Shown here: piece after piece, positions 1 through 11,670 of the stretch | Layout of the letters: the number at the start of each line of letters is the position of its first letter | Position numbering within the stretch: position 1 is the stretch's first letter | DNA from: Helicostylum pulchrum | Lineage: Eukaryota > Mucoromycota > Mucoromycetes > Mucorales > Mucoraceae | Direction of reading: 5' to 3' | Assembly: GCA_025677825.1 (NCBI GenBank) | Contig: JAIXMO010000026.1 | Location: 1 to 64,000, forward strand | DNA length: 64,000 nucleotides | Made by a program: the position numbers and the translations under genes | The notes under the pieces: model-generated | Databases searched by the model: none | The model's input: the letters and a program-made list of their open reading frames with translations, nothing else | Told to the model about the DNA's origin: nothing

Positions 1-156
1 ATCGTACATCATAATTTTATTACTACACTATCTCATGCCACTACTTACAAGACAACTATGATGAGTACAGTCACCCTTACTCCGTCCAAGACAGCCTTGA
101 TTAGTACAGTCACCATTGCTTTGTCCACTGTTACTAAAACAGTTTCCATTGACGTA

Positions 157-206
157 CCAAAACGTAATAATCGAAACGGACCAAAATGTAATTATCGAAA
201 CGTACC
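157..206. repeat. 24-bp direct repeat, two copies
   Basis: Two adjacent units of about 24 bases, each of the form CCAAAAYGTAATWATCGAAACG, follow one another with few mismatches. Upstream, AGTACAGTCACC occurs twice (around 64 and 103). A 67-codon open frame runs through both and yields STVT and RN-type peptide repeats. I cannot tell a degenerate gene edge from noncoding repeat. Confidence 0.4.
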
Positions 207-479
207 CGATAAACCTTTAAATGTAACAAGAAATACTCTTCCCATAGCAACAAAGACTTAACTTGTAGTAACGCACAAGGATATGTATATAAAATTACCT
301 GATTGGTTTTCTCTGGACATTTATCTAAAAGTAGTCGAATATATCAATATATTTTAATAATAAAAGGTTTTTTTTTTTTTTGGTCTTTTTATCTTGCGTT
401 AAACAATCCTTTTTCGATCCTAGTTCGTAGTATTTCTCCAGGACGTTTTGGTTTCCTCACAAAACACCACTATTGATCA

Positions 480-533
480 CTGTTCTATTTAAGGGTGGAA
501 CCCAAGTTTTCACAAAATTGCTAAATAGAGCCG
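480..533. repeat. short palindromic (MITE-like) element, copy 1
   Basis: The left arm CTGTTCTATTTAAGGGTGG matches the left arm of the element at 34130 at 18 of 19 positions. The right end AAATAGAGCCG is identical to the right end of that copy. In this copy the arms pair only over the outer ~12 bases and the centre differs. Confidence 0.6.
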
Positions 534-1413
534 AAAAATAGGCCTTTTTTTTTTGGTCTTGTACATCTGAAATACACCACAATACCTTTATTCGAGTCGT
601 GGATAAATAACATATATTTAGGGGATCAAAGAGATAGTAACAATAATTATTTTTTTTTGTGTTCTGGTGGATAATTTGCAATGAGTCCCACAATCTACTT
701 TGTCTCTATTTGCGGAAAAAATCAATAATGATAAATTAATCTTTCAGGCGCTTCTAGTTCATTTTAAATAATGTTTTTACTGAAAACACTGATCGAGAAA
801 TCACGTTTTTCTTTACTGAAACTTGAGTTAAGCGGACCATAAAACAATTATCTCTTTCAAGCGTGTTTTCTCACCCAGTTTTGGTTTTAGCGCTTTCATT
901 ATTAAATAAACAATGAAGGATTTTTAAAGATGTATATTGCTTTCTATCATTAAAAATAGTAATAGAAGACTATATTTTACGTAATCGCGTAAATTAAAAA
1001 ACTCGCAAAATAAGGTTACACAAACAAAAGAGTTTTTTCGTTCAATTTTTGCATTAGAAATATCATTTGAAATGAATTAAAAGCGTCTATCGTTGTTTTT
1101 TTCCACAAATAAAAGCTGAAACCCCGTGATTTTTGGATAAAAAACAAAAGGGGGTTTGATAAAGAAAGATATGCACACAGTAAGAAAAATAATCTTATGA
1201 CACTTTTAGATAATTGAGTGCCTCAACTACTCTTAAATTATGGCGATTCACGGTTTTCCAATTCAAGTGATGGCATGGTATGACAATTCATTTGTTTTTG
1301 TACAACACTAATTGCAATTCCGGTTATTAAAGAAAGTGAGATTATATTTTATATATAGAAAATTAAAAAAAAAAAAAAATGAATTTATGGTTATTATATT
1401 TTTTTTTTTTTGT

Positions 1414-3116
1414 TTAATCAGCTAATTGAGCCTGTGCTAATCTAGCTTCCAAATTACGCAAAGCTTCTTCTTTGCTCATAAGTTCAGCTCTCTTTTCTTG
1501 AATTTCACGTTGGACCTTCAATTCAATTTCACGAAGCTAAAAAGTAATAGGTTAGCAAAAATAATAGTAATTAATAGCTAAAGTATGTATTACCTTCTCT
1601 TCTTCCTTTCTCAATTGCTCTTCCTTCAATCTAACACTTTGACTTGCCATATCTTCAGCATTTAAAGAAGCATCTTCTTGATCTCCACCATTCACAGTAC
1701 GACTAAGTTTCTCAGTACGATAATTTTCATAAAGGAAATCATGAGTAATTTCCTTAAGGTCTTGTAAATGAGAGCTATTATATAATTTTTTTTTTTTTAG
1801 CATTTCCATTATATAAAAAAGGAAATATGACATATTTACCTCAATAAAGCAGATCTCAATCGACCAAAATCAGAATGCTTTGGGTTATCAACTTCGACAG
1901 CACCCCAAGGGTATTGACGGCCACGAACCGTACGACCATTCACTGTGATTTCTTCTTCACTACCAATAATAGAAAAGGGTAAAAGTGCTCTTAATTCGCT
2001 ATTTTCTTCAATGGTATCTTCTTCATCTTCTTCAACATCATAAGGGAAATTATAAATGGGAATATTATAATGTTCAATATCTTCCATAATCTATTTTTTT
2101 TTTTTTATATATAGTCAGTATATGTATATACATATATATATTAGTTTTTACTTACTCTTCTCTTGAAATCTTTAAGTTCTCCAGGTGTAAGTGAATCGGC
2201 ACGACCAACAACAGGAATGACGTTAACACGAGGACTAAGTCTACGCATCAATTCAATATCTATTTCACGAAGACTATGTATGAATGTATGTATTAGTACT
2301 ATTAAATATAAATATACATGTATTATACACATACGCATGACCAGTAGGAGAAATGAAATATAAAAGAGCATGAACACGGTTATCACGGAATCTAGGATTA
2401 CGCTTAATTCTTGATTCTTCAGCAAGAATATCATCATATTGCTTTTCTAAGTAAGCTACAATTTCATGAAAGCTATATAAAATGGTTTTTTTTTAATAAA
2501 AAAAAGGAGATATAATTATTACTATAATGATATATTTACCATGCTTCATTATCAATGTTATCACCAAAACCTGGTGTATCAACAATAGTTAAAGAAATTC
2601 TACGGAATTAAAATAAAAAATATGGGTCAACAAACTCCTTTCTTTAACCCCTCCTTTTTTTTAACTCCTTATTTTTTACCTAACACCATCTTCATCCAAC
2701 TCTATATAACAGTTACAAAAAATTAATTAATTGTTTTTTTTTTGCCTAAAAAAAAACAAAAAAAAACTTACCAACAGAGACAGGTTTAATATTAATTCCT
2801 TCTTCGTTATGTGCGTCTTCTGGGTTGTCAGATTCTTTCTTTGCAAGAACATTGTCGTCACAAAGAGTATTAACAAAGGTAGTACGTCCAGTACCAGAGG
2901 CACCTATATTTTTTAATAAAAATTTTGTAAGTCATCATCTTGCCATCATCATCTTTTTTTTTTTTACGGGTGCACCATACCAACTACCATCAAGGTGAAT
3001 TGAAAACCTTTCTTTACGTTCTTTCTGCGTCCTCCAAGTCTCTATATACATATTTATACATAGTGTTAGATTCTTATATAATTCTCCTCCTTCAGCTGTG
3101 TCCTTACGTGTGCCAT
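1414..3116 (-). CDS. CDC11: Cdc11-type septin
   Basis: Filament-forming GTP-binding septin of the bud-neck/septum cortex. The model has 10 exons: 3116-3108, 3041-2981, 2903-2772, 2701-2680, 2599-2540, 2472-2335, 2273-2156, 2090-1840, 1774-1594 and 1536-1414 (364 aa, in frame throughout). G1 is GASGTGRTTF (~24-33), with Arg where active P-loops have Lys. DTPGFGD follows at ~82, GRADSLT at G4 (~165), and the septin-unique region IRGRxYPWG-like near 255. Residues ~300-364 form a charged coiled coil. The wording IMEDIxxYNxPIYNFPxD and the short coil fit Cdc11 better than Cdc3/10/12. A degenerate P-loop is known for yeast Cdc11. Exon 1 encodes only M-A-H, so the true start could lie further upstream. 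Confidence 0.93.
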
Positions 3117-5030
3117 TGTATTATATTAGTAGTTATTATTAAGTGAAAAAAAAACAAAAAAAGTAAAAAGGAAAAGAGAATAAAAAAAGGGGAAAGGATA
3201 AGGGCGGGGTAAAAAAGATCACTATAACAAAAAAAAAATGGTTTTTATCCAATTATACAAGTTTATTAAATATTACACGCGCAAGATTCCCTTTTCTTTT
3301 TCCTGTACACTTTGATTTACACCAAGTTTGATTTGATCTTATTTTGGTACATATCTTTTTACTTGTAAATCTCTCTTTTTTCTTTGCTTAGTTTATAGTT
3401 GATACTTCTACCTTGTATACATATACCAAGAGTATTTTCATAATAATTTTCTAGCTGTAAACAAGAATGATTTGTAAAAAAAAAAAACCTTTTATATAAA
3501 AACCACGAGAATATATTCTGACTCAGACAAGTTTCTTTTGGAGGGCACGAATACCATTTTCAATATATAGAACCAAGCTTAAATCAATACGGAAACCCTT
3601 ATTTATTAGGAGTGAGCGTTGAAAATCCCTTTTTTTTCAAAAGGGAAAAGATTGACTTGTATAAATGTACAATTGAAAACATCCCCCTACTAGTAACTTA
3701 CTAAAAGTCCAATTACTACTCTTTTTAAAACGTCAAATCGTATTTTAATGTTACAACTCCTTATAAAAAAGGAGGTGCAAGGTATGGTGTGCTCCCCTCC
3801 AGACATTTTTTTTTTGTGTAAGGTGTCATTCAAAGTGAATTTCCCCTCAGCCCATAGTAAAATATTCATTCTTAACATACATATACACACGCGCACACAC
3901 AAACACATCAAAAAAAATACATTTGAACATTTTCATATAAGCTCACAGGATGCATTAGATTTTAAACAATTCATAATACACTGTTTGTTTACATGTACAC
4001 CCTGATTAAAAAGCGCATTAAAACGATAACCCCTCTCTCCCTCTCTTTTTTTTTTCTAGTAAAAAAAACTATTGGATTGTCTTTAGAAAAATACATCATG
4101 TAAACACTGTTCAAGGATCGCCCGGGTCTAAAATTGATATGCATCTTATTTAATCTATTACATAAAGACATATATTCATTTCATATATTTGTAGCTTAAG
4201 GTTATGATCCAGTTATTGAATGCTAAAAATATGCCTAGTTTCTCTATATTATGTCTAAAGAATTCGATACCTATTAGCAAAGTGAACACAATAGGTAGCC
4301 ATTCTAAATTAGTAAGTGCCTGCTATCGTTATTATAATTAGCATCACCTTTATTTTTCTTCTGCTGATCGTCTCCGTTGGAACATGTTTGCTGTTTTAGA
4401 CAAGAATTCTTTTAAAAGCACAGGTCGGGAGGGAATCTTTACCAAGTATTGTGGAAGTTCTACGACTGTAGAAATATTTATCAAACTTGACTATAGATTC
4501 AAAGTAGGTGTAATCGTTTGTAAAAGTAATATGTAAATTAGTGTACACCCAGAAGAAAAATATACACTTACTATGGAATTGAACTACAGATTCTGGAATA
4601 AGCGATGTTAAATTAGTAGCAGCCGTGCTATATTCTACGAACTCGATACATGAAGAAGACGGCTTATTTAAATCACAATTCTCTTTAATATCAGTGTTAT
4701 TTAAATTGACACTACCAGAGAGCTTAACTAACACAGGAGTGAGCTTCTTTTATTTTAAGCTGAAGCCATATTTGACATTATTTGTCATGTGTGTTCTTAC
4801 TTCATACCTGTAATATTGTTACACCTAAATTAACTTTCCTGACTCAAGTCACACAAACTTGAGTCAAAAGTATATCTTAGTGTTCACTCTGTCTGATTAA
4901 CTATCTTCTTGTTTTAATAATATTGTTTGATAACCCCTTTGTGAATACTAGACATTCTAATACCCCTTCGCTTAAACTAAATAAATAATCTACATAACTA
5001 GCTGGTAGCTATATTTACAGTCTGGTGCTC
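3117..5030. other. intergenic with no clear gene
   Basis: Upstream of the septin. A minus-strand open stretch at 4396-4734 contains a polar peptide (SSSCIEFVEYSTAATNLTSL) that might be a coding remnant tied to the decayed element at 5034-5935, but I do not recognise it. The remainder is AT-rich with (CA)n near 3885-3905 and (CT)n near 4028-4045. Confidence 0.45.
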
Positions 5031-5033
5031 ACT

Positions 5034-5935
5034 TTAAACTGAACTTTTATTGTAATTAACTTTGCGTTTTATTATAATATCCTTCCCAAAATTTACACTT
5101 CTACATTTATTCCCGAGTTGTATCAATATATTTAATCGCCATAAAGTAGATCCGTTTATGTACTTTATGAACTCTTTTACATCTTTTGGGTCTGTAGAAA
5201 GACCCGCGTAGTCCAATACTACCAATCTTAAAGACAAAGGACCCGTCTTTGAAAACATTACTAAGTCTATACGAAAAGAGAGAAAAAAAAGAAGTGGAAA
5301 ATTAATGAAAGAATCTAGCGCTGTGCCTCCCTTTTTTTTACCTTGCATATCACCGTCAAAAAAACGAAATTGTCTGGTGACCTTCTTCGATTTCTTCGTC
5401 GGTACTCGATCTTTTTTTGACAGTGTTGAGCCAGAGATACATGTAGGTGAAACGAATACCTTCTCACATAAATCATTCAATCTTAAACTATTGATCTTTT
5501 TTTGCAGCAACTCGATACGTATTTCTGCTAATTCGTTAGACGGAGACTTTCTAAAATAACCTACAGTAATGAAACCTTTGGTTTTTTTTACAGTTGTTAT
5601 AAAACTCGTTCTGTTGTAAAGTTTCTCCAACGCGTCTCCTATTTCCCCCCAAAAATAAGTCAGCCATTTGCGCAAGGAGTGATAGTTGTCAACTTACCTA
5701 TGAAGTTGGGTTTCAACACCCATAAACCTCTAGCTTTTACGGTCTTATTACCCCTACGGGTGGTCTTGGCTTGGCCAAAGGAATCATACGAAGATAACCA
5801 TTTACTGATATGTCCCTGGCTGTAATGATTATCCACGCCAAGAATAATGTCTGTACCAAGTTAACGGGAAATTCTTGATGCACGGTCAATTTACGCGGTC
5901 GATTAAAAAAGTCTGACGTATTACTTACCTTTATA
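5034..5935 (-). pseudogene. decayed serine-recombinase-like gene (IS607 TnpA-like)
   Basis: Read right to left: an HTH-like stretch with YSQGHISKWLSSYD (~5800-5850), then TRRGNK and RGLWVLKPNF (~5705-5770). Next comes GYFRKSPSNE (~5530-5560), SGSTLSKKD (~5420-5445) and, after an apparent intron at about 5269-5344, RLVVLDYAGLSTDPKDVKEF (~5165-5230). GYxRxS followed by a helix, VFxxxxxSGS and a (I/V)xLDxxG...D block is the order of serine resolvase N-terminal domains such as gamma-delta. The HTH-before-resolvase order is that of IS607 TnpA. The two arginines of the usual DRLxR motif are absent. At least one 1-nt frameshift (near 5850) separates the first block from what precedes it. The family assignment is from motif order only. 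Confidence 0.5.
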
Positions 5936-6139
5936 GACAGCCGTTACTCTAAAGAAAAAGAAAAAGGGCTTGATAAAAAAAAGATGGATGATAAAATAGG
6001 TCTATATACTCATCGTGACGTATGTACTAATATTTACTTCATAAATACCAGTCGTTATACATTAGTTAATCATTTTTATTATACATGTGCGAATCTTGTT
6101 GTATCCAGATAAAACCAAGTTGAATGAGTGCAAGAAAAG

Positions 6140-6390
6140 TAACAAAATACGGCACACTTTTTTGGATTGACCGTTTGGATAGACCGTGTATCAAGTCTTC
6201 TCCAATGTAATGCTTAAGCAGCTATCTATTCTTTCTTTTGATTTAGCTGCTATATTTATTGCTTGCCTACCCTTCTTTTTTTTAACTAAAAAAACCCTTT
6301 GATCAACGCGTGTAACATTCACTCCAAAAAAAGTGCTTGTAGCCCTTATAAAAAATACAAGACGTGTAAAAAAAAACCCCCAGAGCATTG
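6140..6390 (-). pseudogene. element fragment shared with 20440-20620
   Basis: On the minus strand, 6210-6150 reads CTTGATACACG...TCCAAAAAAG and matches 20560-20500 closely, including the reading frame of a (R/Q)SKK(A/V)xR peptide. A 1-nt deletion here puts a stop in frame. The following intron-like DNA (ATTTTATCATCC...TTTTTTTTATCAAG) recurs at 20500-20440 but is split here by ~150 bp of unrelated sequence (about 6000-6145). It lies directly before the serine-recombinase-like relic and probably belongs to the same composite element. Confidence 0.5.
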
Positions 6391-6409
6391 TTATAAAAGT
6401 TGCTTTTAC

Positions 6410-6428
6410 TTTTTTTTTAAAAAAAAAA
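6410..6428. repeat. T9A10 palindrome at CASP start codon
   Basis: A perfect T-run/A-run palindrome ending one base before the CASP ATG. It is one of about ten such tracts in the window (see findings). Confidence 0.8.
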
Positions 6429-6429
6429 T

Positions 6430-9206
6430 ATGAGTGAAGAAAATCATTTTTCTTCCGCTATCCAATACTGGAAAGGCATACAGCTTTCCAACCTTCAAAA
6501 AGAACTTGACCAGCAAGGTCTTGCCATTGTTGAAAAACAAAAAGATGGTCTAGTTTCCAGAAAGAAACTCGCTGAACAAACCAGAGGTATACAATACAAA
6601 AAGAAAATTCCCTTATTTTTTTGCAACCATTTTAATACTCATCATTCTCAGAGTTCAAAAAGATTCCTGACGAAGAAAAGCTACAAAAGTTTAAAACACT
6701 ATTAAAAGGTAAAAATAACCTAGATACTTACTTTTTTATTTTTATTTGACAAATGAACTTTTAGGTTACCAATCCGAGATTGATAACATTACAAAACGTA
6801 CAAAGTATGCAGAAAACTCGTTCTTGACAGTTTACAAGCTACTCGCCGATGCTCCTGACCCAGCTCCTTTATTTGAAGCTGCTGTGGTAAAACATCCTTT
6901 CTCTTTTTATAAATATATACATATATGCTTAATAAAATTTTATTAGGACCAAAGCGCTAAACTGGTAGATAACACAAGTCTGCAATCCGAAAACTCCTTG
7001 TTAAAGCAGCAACTTGAAAAAGCAAATCAAACACTTAAACATTACGAAACTGTTGAAAAGACAAACTTGGAACTTGTACAAAAAGTATCTGTATTAGAAG
7101 CGTCTGTAAAGTATTTTATTTTATTTTTTAGAAAAAAAAAAGTCGCATGAAATTTTAACTTTTCTGTTTTTAAAAAAAGCTGGCGGAAAGAAAGTCGAAG
7201 GATACTAGTACTTTAGAACAAGAAATGAAGGATCAGTATAGTGATAAAATAAGACAGTATAAAGAGCGGTAAGATAAGTCCTGTTTATTTTATACTTGTA
7301 TACTGATTAAAAGAGGTAGTGAATACGATCTTCAAAAACAATTAAATCAAGCGTTAGATCAATTGACTGATCTTAGACAATCCCACGATGATACACAAGC
7401 TCAACTGATTGGCCATGACCAGAAATACGGTAAAAGCAAAATAAATAAATAGAAAGGGTATCATTAGTAACAAAGCGCATAATTTAGATGAGGAAGTTGT
7501 TGGTAAATTAGCAGAGTTGGATATGGTCACTATGGATTTGGAACGTGCAAACGGTAGAATAATTCAATTAGAAAAGAAAATCGCAAGTATTCACTATAAA
7601 TAACTATACGAATTAAATCTTCTAAACTTTTCGAAAATAGGATGACTTGAAGGAAGAAAATGTTAAACTACAAGAAACCCGAGATAACATTGAAGGGTAA
7701 ATTTCACCTGCTTTTTAATATTTTTTTTACACAAAAACTCATTCCACTTACCGTGAATAGAACTGCTTTAGCAACTGAATCAGTTCAACACGACGCAGAA
7801 ATTTCTAAGCTTATCAAGGACGTTGAAACTTACAAAGATCTCTATCAAAAGACTGACCAAAGACTCTCTAAAAAGATTAAGGATCTTACTGCCGAATCAA
7901 AGTCTTTATTAAGCGAAAGAGATAATTTAAGAAAGAAATTAAAGGGATTTGAAGACTATGATGAAATTAAGCGTGAATTACAAATTATGAAGGTAAACGG
8001 ATGTAGCAACTCGTTTTGTTAAAAGTACATCAAGTTTTTTAAAAAAAAATCTATATAGTATATCGAGTTCTCCACAGGTGATGACGACGATGATGACTTC
8101 AACGCGACGGACGTTCTTAAAAAAGATGGATCCCTCGAGGACTCGCTTGAAGTTCGCTTAATGGAAAAGAACAAAAAGCTCGAGACAGAATATACCCAAA
8201 TCAAAGTATCGTATGCAGACCTTCAAAGGGACCACGAAGAATTATCCAACTCTGTTCAGCAACTCACCAATACAATGTCTGAAAAGTCTTTATTGATTCA
8301 ACGTTTGGAAGAAGATTTACTTCGTATCGGTCAACAGACCACACAAAACACAAATATTGTCGATGCGTTAGGTAGAACCACAAATTTCTCTAATCCTCGT
8401 ACACCGGATGGTGCTGTCACACCTCATTTGGAAAAATCTGGAAAAGAAGATAAGAGTATATTACCTATCGTGATGAATCAACGTGATAGGTTCAGACAAC
8501 GTAATGCTGAGTTGGAAGAGCGTACAAAGGTTTTAGAAACTACGTTGCAAGATACCAGGACTGAGGTGCAGAATTTGAAGGCGGATAATCTCAAATTATT
8601 TGAGAGGCTCAAGTTTGTGCATGTTTGGAAGGAGCAACAGCAACAAGACGGTCCTAGCCTAGTTGTAAGTAACTATTACCTCACTCACACACATACACAC
8701 ACACATATATATATATATGTATACATATCTAATGACTTTTTTGAGCGTAGAATCGATCTGTAGCAGTTAGTATGGATGCCGCTGACCCTTCAACACCGAC
8801 CAGAAGTTTCAAGAAATCAAATAAATCAGACGACCCGTCAGATAAATATGGAAAGTTATATGAAGAAAGTATGAATCCATTTACACAATTCCATCGCAAG
8901 GTAACATCACATACATGTAATAAAACATAAAAACTAACCTTCTTTTTTTAAAAAAAATTGCAGGAGGAAAACCGTAGATATAACGCATTAAATCCAGCAG
9001 AGAAATTAACACTCAACTTGACCAAAGTGCTATTCTCGCATAAATGGTCGAGATACCTATTTATTCTATACTCGTTATTACTTCATTTATTGGTGGTGGT
9101 GACACTATACGAACTTAGTTTATGGGAATGTAGACATGATCATGACGCTATTAACTTTCCTACTCATAATGAAGATGCTGCGAATATATTGAAAAACAAC
9201 TTGTAA
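6430..9206 (+). CDS. COY1: CASP/Coy1 golgin, tail-anchored
   Basis: Golgi coiled-coil tether of the CASP/CUX1-alternative-product family, involved in COPI and intra-Golgi traffic. Exons: 6430-6586, 6652-6708, 6765-6886, 6947-7105, 7180-7268, 7320-7429, 7488-7582, 7641-7696, 7761-7992, 8059-8664, 8751-8900 and 8964-9206 (691 aa). Near the start lies W.gi.LsnLQKELDQQG, with a conserved CASP N-terminal block. Nearly the whole body is coiled coil. The YDEIKREL...YIEFST block is typical. The C-terminus carries NPFxxFHRKEExRRY, then LNLTKVLFSHKWSRYLFILYS and a ~20-residue membrane span before a short tail. Intron 7 must use a GC donor (7583) to keep frame. Intron 10 contains a CA/TA microsatellite. 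Length is close to animal and yeast CASP. Confidence 0.95.
8684..8718. repeat. CA/TA microsatellite in CASP intron 10
   Basis: Alternating (CA)n followed by (TA)n inside the intron between 8664 and 8751. Confidence 0.85.
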
Positions 9207-9477
9207 TAAAAAAAATTTAGTTTACCAACAATATTTGAGTTATGTGTTTTTATGTAAATACAAACCCAAAATAAAATTATGGGGAAAATCTTACAGCTAT
9301 CGCTCCTAAATAAAGTAAATACTTTTTTTTTTTTTGGTAGTTATTAAATCGTGTTATTTATTTATTTTGGAAAAGTAAGAAAAATAAACTCGAGAGAAAA
9401 GTAGGGATGATATTGTGTATATGAAAATATAAGAAAAGGAAGAAGAAAGAGAGAAAAAAACAGTTTTGTGAAGACTT
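9207..9477. other. CASP 3' flank
   Basis: AT-rich sequence with AATAAA-like stretches after the CASP stop. No gene seen. Confidence 0.6.
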
Positions 9478-9806
9478 ACTCCTCGCGTAGGGCTAAATCA
9501 TTGATTCAAGATTTAAATACGGAGGATGAATATAGTGCGAGTAGATCTTCTGGAGACCAGGCAGATTCAGAAACTCTTTCGGACTCTACCAATACCACAT
9601 CGCGCCACGACTATTTGGTGACTACGGTCATGGAGTAGTTCTGGCACTGGTAGTGGTGCTTACAGCTGTTACCGGGAACATAGTGGTGGCTATGGCCAAG
9701 GCGCTGTTACTGGTCAGGGGAGTGAAGTTAGAAAAGGTATTAATGTAGTAGGCTCCATCCGTGATATCGTACAAAGTCTTGAGGCTGCCACCAGAGACAT
9801 ACTTTA
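9478..9806 (+). pseudogene. frameshifted small coding relic
   Basis: From 9481 a frame reads SSRRAKSLIQDLNTEDEYSA and continues polar and acidic until a stop at 9636-9638. A different frame opens just before that (after a TGA near 9619) and runs to a TAA at 9804-9806. It is rich in Gly/Ser and ends in an amphipathic-looking VRKGINVVGSIRDIVQSLEA. No splice site joins them cleanly, and composition is less AT-rich than the flanks. I do not recognise the product. A frameshifted gene is the simplest reading; a missed intron is the alternative. Confidence 0.35.
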
Positions 9807-10172
9807 AGTATATCCACTTCTTGAATTGTTTTTTTATACTTCTATATTGTACCACTTTATATTAAGCCTTTCTTTCTAGCACTATAGGTAGCTTTATTGA
9901 ACTATATTCGTATCATATATTTGAATATTTTTTAAAAGGATAAAACGAATAGTACAGCTACATAAAATATTTTTATACATCCTACGGTAGTTGTAAATAC
10001 TACATTTTTATTTGATCTTCACTGTAGCATTTTATCAGTTATCCAAATGATAAGTATATATTATGCTGTTTATAAGAAATAATTCCTTAGAGACTTATAT
10101 GTCGCTTATATAATATAATAACGTTTTTTTTTTATTATCTATCGCTATTTACAAATGAGTATAATTTTCGTA
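9807..10172. other. intergenic AT-rich
   Basis: No gene, RNA or repeat that I can support. Confidence 0.6.
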
Positions 10173-11213
10173 TTATTTTATTTCCGGATTTTCGGTAAGA
10201 AATTGTAACTAGATTAAAAAATAAATACATTTAATTTCGCGTATGTTCTCGATATTGATGATGGATGGTTTTTTTTTTTTACCTTTCCGCAAGACATTTT
10301 AGTCTTTTGACCAATAAAGGCCAATGTAACGATTGGATAATTGTAAATTCGGATAGTTGGCATCAAGTCGAATGACACCACAATATCCGATTCGGTGTCC
10401 CCGTCGCACGAGCTTATAACCATATCTCTAAAAGCTTTCTCGCTATCACTTTTATCTTTTTCTGAACTGCTTATCATATGTACAGGAAATGTTACATTCG
10501 TTCTAGTTTGTGGTCCAAGTATTAAATTGTGTATCTCTGCAACTCCAACTGTAGTCTTGTTAGGTGTAGGATAATATATCTAGAGAAAAAATTTATCAGG
10601 ATTTGAATTATTTAATCAATTATCATTACTATATACCACGGCTTTTATACTGTCAAAATTAATTTCAAAAAAGTTTTCATTTGAAATACTGTATTCAAAT
10701 TTTAAATCGTCTAGTGGAGAAGCTAATAAGGATCGCCCATTTCCATTAAATGTAACCTCGGGTTTCTTGAAAGTAAAGACAAATACGACGACTAGTCCAA
10801 TAATACTACAGAGTGCAAGGAAAATAAAACAACAAATAGTTCTTGTCCACATTGGTAGACAAGGAAAGCAAATACAACACATTAAGCGAGAGCAAGAAAA
10901 TCGGTTTGTATTTTCTTCTCTTGGGAAATCAGTATGCATTATTTTATGATGATTGTATTTCTCAACATCTGTAATATTAGTGATAAATAAGCTAGCTAGA
11001 GTTGAGTGACATACAAGTTTTTTTTTTTTTTTTACCTTTATATGTTTGAGTAGGTGTGTTACTGTAAAAAGATTCACGATCATTGGCAATAAATGGTGGC
11101 GGTGGTGGGCTAGGTACTAATCGATTATATTCGCTGTATAGGTTATGTCGAAGCGTCGCTGCAGGCGGTAAAGCTGGTATAATACGATTCTTTTTATAAG
11201 AAAATAAGGGCAT
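10173..11213 (-). CDS. single-pass membrane protein, LEA_2-like luminal domain
   Basis: Exons 11213-11036, 10968-10637, 10579-10283 and 10208-10173 give 280 aa in frame. The cytosolic-looking N-terminus is proline-rich (PSPPPPPF ~34-41). A cysteine cluster CCICFPCLPMWTRTICC (~91-107) suggests palmitoylation and leads straight into a hydrophobic span of ~20 residues. A beta-rich region with KKPEVTFNG and IKAVxYYPTP follows, as in fungal proteins with a late-embryogenesis-abundant type 2 fold. That family call is inference. The 3' end is uncertain: if the last intron is not spliced, translation stops at 10214. The start lies directly after a T10A11 palindrome, like that of CASP. Confidence 0.7.
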
Positions 11214-11670
11214 CTTTTTTTTTTAAAAAAAAAAAGAGAAGAAAGAGAAAGGGAAGATCAATTTTTTTAACACAAATATGTGTTTTGTTTGTTGCGTAAT
11301 TTCATTTGCATCTACATTGACAGAATTTGGGTGTGAAATGTTTACCTTTTAGTGCATTAATTGCACTTGCAGAGTTAACATTCTTATATTAAAAACGCGT
11401 CAGATTTTGTTACTATACGAGTTATTTTGTTGTCTAATATCTGTTTACTTACGAAAAGAGTATACATATCCTTTAAAAAAAAAGCCTTCCTTTTAAAGTT
11501 GATAGTAAAGGGGTTTCTCGTTTATTCGATTTAAAAGCAATAATCTATAATTTTTGAAATTTAATATTCTCATATTAACTAAATACCACACAGTGTTCTA
11601 TCTATTTATAAATGGCCAGTAATGTTAAGTAACTATATTTTTTACTGCTGTATTGGGAAAACCACCTATT
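11214..11670. other. intergenic between two minus-strand genes
   Basis: Holds the T10A11 palindrome at 11215-11235, the putative promoter of the membrane-protein gene, and the 3' flank of MMADHC. Nothing else seen. Confidence 0.6.

Larger units (their letters stand above)
1..1413. other. intergenic, AT-rich, downstream of septin
   Basis: No supportable gene. The first 260 bases hold short direct repeats (see 157-206), and 480-533 holds a palindromic element that recurs at 34130-34185. The rest is AT-rich with T and A runs. The open frames here have low-complexity or shadow-like composition. Confidence 0.6.

Noticed and set aside
5780..5930. Alternative frame with VHQEFPVNLVQTLFLAWIII as a membrane peptide
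   Set aside because: Overlaps the HTH-like frame. It is more simply explained as the other side of a 1-nt frameshift in the recombinase relic.
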